Shown here piece after piece: positions 33,216 to 36,994 of a stretch of DNA of 36,994 nucleotides. Each line of letters begins with the position of its first letter. Position 1 is the first letter of the stretch. The translations under genes were made by a program, and so were the position numbers. Location of the stretch: assembly GCF_000482505.1 (NCBI RefSeq), contig NZ_AXVL01000025.1, positions 13,737 through 50,730 of the forward strand. Reading direction: 5' to 3'. This DNA is from Leptotrichia trevisanii DSM 22070 (lineage in GTDB: Bacteria > Fusobacteriota > Fusobacteriia > Fusobacteriales > Leptotrichiaceae). The notes under the pieces are model-generated. The model saw only the letters and a list, made by a program, of their open reading frames with translations, was not told the DNA's origin and ran no database searches.

Positions 33216-33230
33216 GGTTGAAAAAATCAA
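33202..33230 (-). promoter_or_regulatory. Promoter of the AAA/TOPRIM/dCMP deaminase unit
   Basis: On the minus strand TTGATT (33225-33230) and TAAAAT (33202-33207) are 17 bp apart. The predicted leader is about 30 nt, ending in an AAAAGGAG ribosome site. Confidence 0.55.
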
Positions 33231-33249
33231 TATTTTTCTTTAATAATAA

Positions 33250-34590
33250 TTACTTAACAACCACTTTCTTCTTAACATCCAAAAACTCTATCTCCAACTT
33301 ATCCTCTCGACTAAGCTCAATCCCTCTTTTAACAATTTTCCCATTTTTTCGAGTTATCGTATACCCTTGTTTTAAAATATCACTTACAGAATATTTAGAT
33401 AGCTGCACTTTTTTGTATTTCAGTTCATTTTTTCGATTCTCAAAAAATTCCAGCATTATCTGATTTAATTCAGCTGATTTTTTCTTTAAATTTTCTTTTT
33501 CGCTTAAAATTATTTTTTGTAAATTAATTCTATCAAATCTCTGTTTTCGGTAATCCAGCTGTTCCCTTGACTTTTGTACAATTATTCTAAGTTCTCTTGA
33601 TAATTTCTGTTCTTTTTCTATTAATTCAAATTTTTTATTATCTAGAATATTTGCAAAATTCTTTATATAATAGTTATTTTTTCTGTATTCCAGTTCTTTT
33701 TTCATCATTGCAACTTTATTTAAAAGTAATTTACTCAAAAGATTCTTTTTACTTTCCAGTTCATCTGTTAATTTATCTTTTTCAGGAATCAAGATTTCTG
33801 CTGCCTGAGTTGGTGTAGCCGCCCGTTTATCAGCGACTAAATCTGAAAGAAGATTATCAATTTCATGTCCTACCGCTGAAATTACAGGAATTTCCGATTT
33901 ATAAATGGCTTCTATCACAGCTTCCTCGTTAAATGCCCACAAATCCTCAATACTTCCTCCGCCACGTCCAACAACAAGTGTATCTATTTTAAGCTGTTTC
34001 TCTTCGTTCATCCTATTAAAAAACTCAATCCCCGCTGAAACTTCCTGTGCTGCCCCTTCTCCTTGAACTTTTGCTGGATAAAGGTAAATATTCACATTTG
34101 GAAATCTTTTATGTGTCGTGTTTATAATATCTCTGATTGCAGCTCCTGTATCAGCTGTTACAACTCCAATATTTATCGGTAATTTAGGCAACTGTTCTTT
34201 TATTTCATCAGAAAAATATCCCTTTTCAAAATACATTTTTTTAAGCATTTCCATTTTTTCATAAAGCAGCCCTAGAGAATTGCTCTTTTCAAGAAAATCC
34301 GCCACAATCTGATAACTTCCATTCGCCTCATAAAGCGTAACGCTCCCACGAATTTTTACCGAATCTCCTTCCTTCAAGTCCTCAGGCACTCCTCTATACT
34401 TATAACGAAAAATAGCGCATTTTACGCTTGCACTTGCATCTTTTAACGTAAAATACAAATGTCCCGAACGATAATACGTAATATTAGAAAGCTCCCCTTC
34501 AATAAAAATGTTCTTAAAAGTATTTGTCCCCTCCAAAAACATTTTAACTTCCCTATTTATATCACTTACGGAAAATACTGTCTGTTCCAT
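33250..34590 (-). CDS. xseA: Exodeoxyribonuclease VII large subunit
   Basis: The 446-residue protein has the N-terminal OB domain (FSVSDINREVKMFLEG, IEGELSNITYYRSGHLYFTLKD), the catalytic part (GVVTADTGAAIRDI, VVGRGGGSIEDLWAFNEE, ISAVGHEID, VADKRAATPTQAAE) and a long coiled-coil C-terminal region ending in the YTITRKNGKIV beta part. With XseB it degrades single-stranded DNA; xseB is not in the window. The frame could extend to 34653, but GAGGG 6 nt from the ATG at 34590 and homology fix the start. No clear terminator separates it from the AAA gene. Confidence 0.95.
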   Translation of the reverse strand: MEQTVFSVSDINREVKMFLEGTNTFKNIFIEGELSNITYYRSGHLYFTLKDASASVKCAIFRYKYRGVPEDLKEGDSVKIRGSVTLYEANGSYQIVADFLEKSNSLGLLYEKMEMLKKMYFEKGYFSDEIKEQLPKLPINIGVVTADTGAAIRDIINTTHKRFPNVNIYLYPAKVQGEGAAQEVSAGIEFFNRMNEEKQLKIDTLVVGRGGGSIEDLWAFNEEAVIEAIYKSEIPVISAVGHEIDNLLSDLVADKRAATPTQAAEILIPEKDKLTDELESKKNLLSKLLLNKVAMMKKELEYRKNNYYIKNFANILDNKKFELIEKEQKLSRELRIIVQKSREQLDYRKQRFDRINLQKIILSEKENLKKKSAELNQIMLEFFENRKNELKYKKVQLSKYSVSDILKQGYTITRKNGKIVKRGIELSREDKLEIEFLDVKKKVVVK

Positions 34591-34671
34591 AATTTCCCTC
34601 ATTTCTTGCATTTTTTGTTCTTTAATAATAACATATTTTAGTATATTTCTCAACTGATGAAAATGTTTTAT

Positions 34672-34711
34672 AAAAAAATTTAGAGGGTATGAACATCATA
34701 ATCTCATACCC
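34672..34711 (-). terminator. Terminator of AAA/PD-(D/E)XK copy 2
   Basis: GGGTATGA (34685-34692) and TCATACCC (34704-34711) form a perfect 8-bp stem; on the minus strand a run of T follows shortly after (AAATTTTTTT). Confidence 0.7.
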
Positions 34712-34722
34712 GCTTTTTCTAG

Positions 34723-36492
34723 TTATTCTTCCTCAACCACAACTTCCACATCCTTTTTCCTGAATCCCATCCCAATTTTCACAATTTCCTTATAACCTTC
34801 ATATTTTAACCCTGCAAAATAATTCCTGTCATTTATTTGCTTCAAGGCACTTTTTGCAGTTCTCTTCAAATTTCTGCTGTCTTTTGCCCTTGAATATTTA
34901 AATTCAAATATAAATGCTTTTTTATTTTTATCTTTTGGCTTTAATACCAAATCAGGAATTCCATCTCCACTTTCCACATTCGACTTTACAAAATAATTTT
35001 CTGACATTATGGAAACTAGTCCAATTACAAACAAATGATAAGAATTTTCTTCCTTCAAGTCCCTAAAACTTATCGCATTTTTTAAAAGTTCCCTTATTTC
35101 CAATCTAAATTTTTCATAATTTCCATTAATCAAATGCTCTTCAAGTCCATAAAATCTGTAATGTCCCCGATACGTTCTATACAAAAATCTTATTCTGAAA
35201 AAATCAAACAGTTCCTCATTTGGAATTTTCAAGTCGTAAACATTTCTTCCAAGTTTTTTTTCAACGGTTAAATATCCGCTATGCAAGAAAAATTGCCAAA
35301 TATTCGCATGCCCGAAGTCATTCATAAAATAATCCCGTTCAATTTCATAATTTTTCCCATTTTCCCTAACTTCAAATCCGTAATTATTTTTATTCAAGTT
35401 CAAGGCATAATCTATATCCTGAAACGTCACAAAATCATAAATTTCCTTCCTTATGCTCTTATGGCTAAGCAACTCCTCCAGCTCAAAAATAATTTTCTCG
35501 TCTGAATTTTCCAAATAGTTCATAATTTCATCATTACTTGAAGTATTTACCCAATGTTCTTCAATCTTCTTGTCATCTAAAAAATTAATCGTAGACCAAG
35601 GGTTGTAAACTTCCTTTTTCCCAAAACAATAACCATTATACCACTTTTTGACTTCTTCCAGTTCGAAGTTAAGCTCGTAATATTTTAATGCCTCTTCAAC
35701 TTCACTTTCCAAAATTCCAAAATGTTCAGTATAATTATCACTCAAAACAGTATTCACTTTAAGATTGTTGAGTCCAGAAAAAATCCCTTCCTTAGCAATC
35801 CTTAAAATTCCTGTAATTACCGTGATTTCTGCATAATCATTTCCTTTTACTGCCTTTTCAAAGAAAGTCTTGAAAAAATTTATCACATCATTATAATACC
35901 CATTAGCATGTGCTTTTATTATTGGCTTATCGTATTCATCGATTAATAAAACAACTTTCTTGCCATAGTATTCAAATAAATATCTTGATAAGTTTGACAA
36001 GGCACGGCTATAATTACCTTCCTTTTTTTTTAACCATATATTATCAAAATCCATTAAATCGCTTTTTTCTAGTTTTTCCCGCAAAAATCTGAATTCATTG
36101 TACAAGGATTTTATTTCCTCTTTTATACTGTTAAAACCATTTTCCCAGTTTGTTTCCTCAAAATCCTTAAAACTGATAAAAATAACCGGATTCTGCCCCT
36201 GTCTATCAAAATATTCACTTTTAGAAATTTCTAAATTTTCAAAAAGTTTTCTATTTTCTTCCTTATTCTTCACATCAAAAAAATACTTTAACATCGACAT
36301 ATTAAGCGATTTTCCAAATCGACGTGGTCTTGTAAACAGAATTCTTGTCGTCCCACTTTCCAGAATTTCTTCAATCAGCCCAGTTTTGTCAAAATAATAG
36401 TAATTATTTTGTATCATCACTTCAAAATTGTCAATTCCAACTGGCAAATTTTTCTTTTTTTCCACTTTCTCATTTTTTCCCTTTTTAATCAT
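34723..36492 (-). CDS. AAA-ATPase-like / PD-(D/E)XK nuclease family protein (copy 2)
   Basis: The 589-residue protein aligns end to end with the product of 5750-7492; by eye about three quarters of residues agree. It keeps FTRPRRFGKS, LLIDEYDKP, GDGIPDL and IFEFK, so both the ATPase and the PD-(D/E)XK sites look intact. The N-terminus (MIKKGKNEKVEKKK) and the stretch around residue 310 diverge most. It is a single-gene unit with a near-consensus promoter and its own terminator, like copy 1. Both copies lie next to an autotransporter gene. The function of the family is unknown. Confidence 0.88.
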   Translation of the reverse strand: MIKKGKNEKVEKKKNLPVGIDNFEVMIQNNYYYFDKTGLIEEILESGTTRILFTRPRRFGKSLNMSMLKYFFDVKNKEENRKLFENLEISKSEYFDRQGQNPVIFISFKDFEETNWENGFNSIKEEIKSLYNEFRFLREKLEKSDLMDFDNIWLKKKEGNYSRALSNLSRYLFEYYGKKVVLLIDEYDKPIIKAHANGYYNDVINFFKTFFEKAVKGNDYAEITVITGILRIAKEGIFSGLNNLKVNTVLSDNYTEHFGILESEVEEALKYYELNFELEEVKKWYNGYCFGKKEVYNPWSTINFLDDKKIEEHWVNTSSNDEIMNYLENSDEKIIFELEELLSHKSIRKEIYDFVTFQDIDYALNLNKNNYGFEVRENGKNYEIERDYFMNDFGHANIWQFFLHSGYLTVEKKLGRNVYDLKIPNEELFDFFRIRFLYRTYRGHYRFYGLEEHLINGNYEKFRLEIRELLKNAISFRDLKEENSYHLFVIGLVSIMSENYFVKSNVESGDGIPDLVLKPKDKNKKAFIFEFKYSRAKDSRNLKRTAKSALKQINDRNYFAGLKYEGYKEIVKIGMGFRKKDVEVVVEEE

Positions 36493-36532
36493 GTCCCCTC
36501 AATTCCTCTCTTTTTTATTTATTATTAACCAC

Positions 36533-36561
36533 ATTATATTTGTATTTTTACCAAAAGTCAA
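36533..36561 (-). promoter_or_regulatory. Promoter of AAA/PD-(D/E)XK copy 2
   Basis: On the minus strand TTGACT (36556-36561) and TATAAT (36533-36538) are 17 bp apart, nearly full consensus. The leader is about 33 nt. Confidence 0.7.
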
Positions 36562-36581
36562 ATAATATTAGAAAAATTATG

Positions 36582-36615
36582 AAAAAAGAACAGCAAAACC
36601 TAAGTTCCACTGCCC
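36582..36615 (-). terminator. Terminator of the right-hand autotransporter gene
   Basis: On the minus strand GGGCAGTGGAAC pairs over 12 positions (including GU pairs) with GTTTTGCTGTTC around a 4-nt loop and is followed by TTTTTT. It lies about 90 nt past the stop. Confidence 0.75.
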
Positions 36616-36705
36616 TTTCATCCTTTTTCTTTTTTCAAGTTCTTAACTTAAACATCTGTTTAATCTTTATTTGTTAAAGTTCTTCGCTTTTCCCAATTCT
36701 TCGTT

Positions 36706-36994
36706 CTAGTAAATAGCTCTAAATCCAATACCTGCCCTTACATTCTTACCTTTGGTATCATATCCTCCATTTACTGTTACTCCAAATCTTGTGTTGTCAA
36801 CTCCAATGTTCAAGTCAAACTTACCGTTTCCTTTTCTGTCATCCTTTTCCCCTCTGATTCCGAACCAGTCAGCACTTGTGTATCTTACTCTTCCTCTGTT
36901 GTTCACATCTCCAACTTTTCCTAGTTCATTCTCATAGGCTGCTGTAAGTCCCACTGTCAAGTTTGTTCTTACTGCTAACGGTTGCACATATTTG
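36706..36994 (-). CDS. Autotransporter beta-barrel C-terminus (N-terminal part beyond window)
   Basis: The frame is open from the right edge to a TAG at 36706, giving 95 residues. They alternate as outer-membrane strands (NLTVGLTAAYENELG, KFDLNIGVDNTRFGVTVNGGYD) and end in GIGFRAIY, with the terminal aromatic expected by the BAM complex. It is the C-terminal end of a translocator barrel from a second giant autotransporter transcribed toward the left. An in-frame GTG at 36987 is not a real start. Confidence 0.85.
   Translation of the reverse strand, partial: KYVQPLAVRTNLTVGLTAAYENELGKVGDVNNRGRVRYTSADWFGIRGEKDDRKGNGKFDLNIGVDNTRFGVTVNGGYDTKGKNVRAGIGFRAIY

Noticed and set aside
36706-36987. A separate 93-residue gene starting with GTG at the right edge
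   Set aside because: The frame stays open to the window edge and the product begins in the middle of a barrel strand; it is the end of a larger autotransporter.

Overview
The window looks like a chromosomal segment of a Leptotrichia-type fusobacterium (Fusobacteriota, Leptotrichiaceae). Pointers are the very AT-rich DNA, giant type V autotransporters with the N-terminal domain typical of this group, a FadA-family coiled-coil adhesin next to an OmpA-like protein, and two AAA-ATPase/PD-(D/E)XK proteins of a family that is abundant in fusobacteria. This placement is inferred from gene content and not from a marker gene. All genes are on the minus strand except one two-component system.

Layout, left to right. 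1-5082: N-terminal 1,694 codons of a giant autotransporter whose barrel end lies beyond the left edge, with a leader holding two promoter candidates and phased AAATCAC repeats. 5750-7492: a solitary AAA-ATPase/PD-(D/E)XK gene with a perfect-consensus promoter. 7728-11696: a four-gene ABC importer of the TrpXYZ-like type (two lipoproteins, permease, ATPase). 12308-12589: HU. 12685-15381: Ca2+-type P-ATPase. 15823-16167: small membrane protein, divergent from the OmpR-type response regulator and histidine kinase at 16366-18460. 18622-20734: five-gene envelope operon (FadA-like protein, two secreted helical proteins, lipoprotein, OmpA-like protein). 20944-25609: a compact run of transsulfuration-type PLP enzyme, nuclease, Obg, MiaA and PTS EIIA. 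26131-27431: acetyltransferase and uracil-DNA glycosylase. 27503-30749: complete ECF vitamin-type transporter (S protein, fused double ATPase, EcfT). 30850-33164: AAA ATPase, TOPRIM-like protein and dCMP deaminase in one tightly packed unit. 33250-34590: XseA. 34723-36492: a paralogue of the 5750 gene. 36706-36994: barrel C-terminus of a second autotransporter.

Strongest leads: (1) the AAA/TOPRIM/dCMP deaminase unit, which resembles two-gene phage-defence modules such as PARIS, RloAB or AbiL and whose promoter -10 box sits inside nested perfect inverted repeats; (2) a repeated non-coding element at 12021-12140 and 25740-25996 with two hairpins whose stems differ by compensatory changes while the loops are conserved; (3) helically phased AAATCAC/GTGATTT repeats just downstream of the promoters of both surface-protein units; (4) TTTAC repeats midway between divergent promoters of the two-component system and the small membrane gene.

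No tRNA, rRNA, CRISPR array, prophage or transposase was seen. All functional calls are from reading the sequence; no database search was possible.
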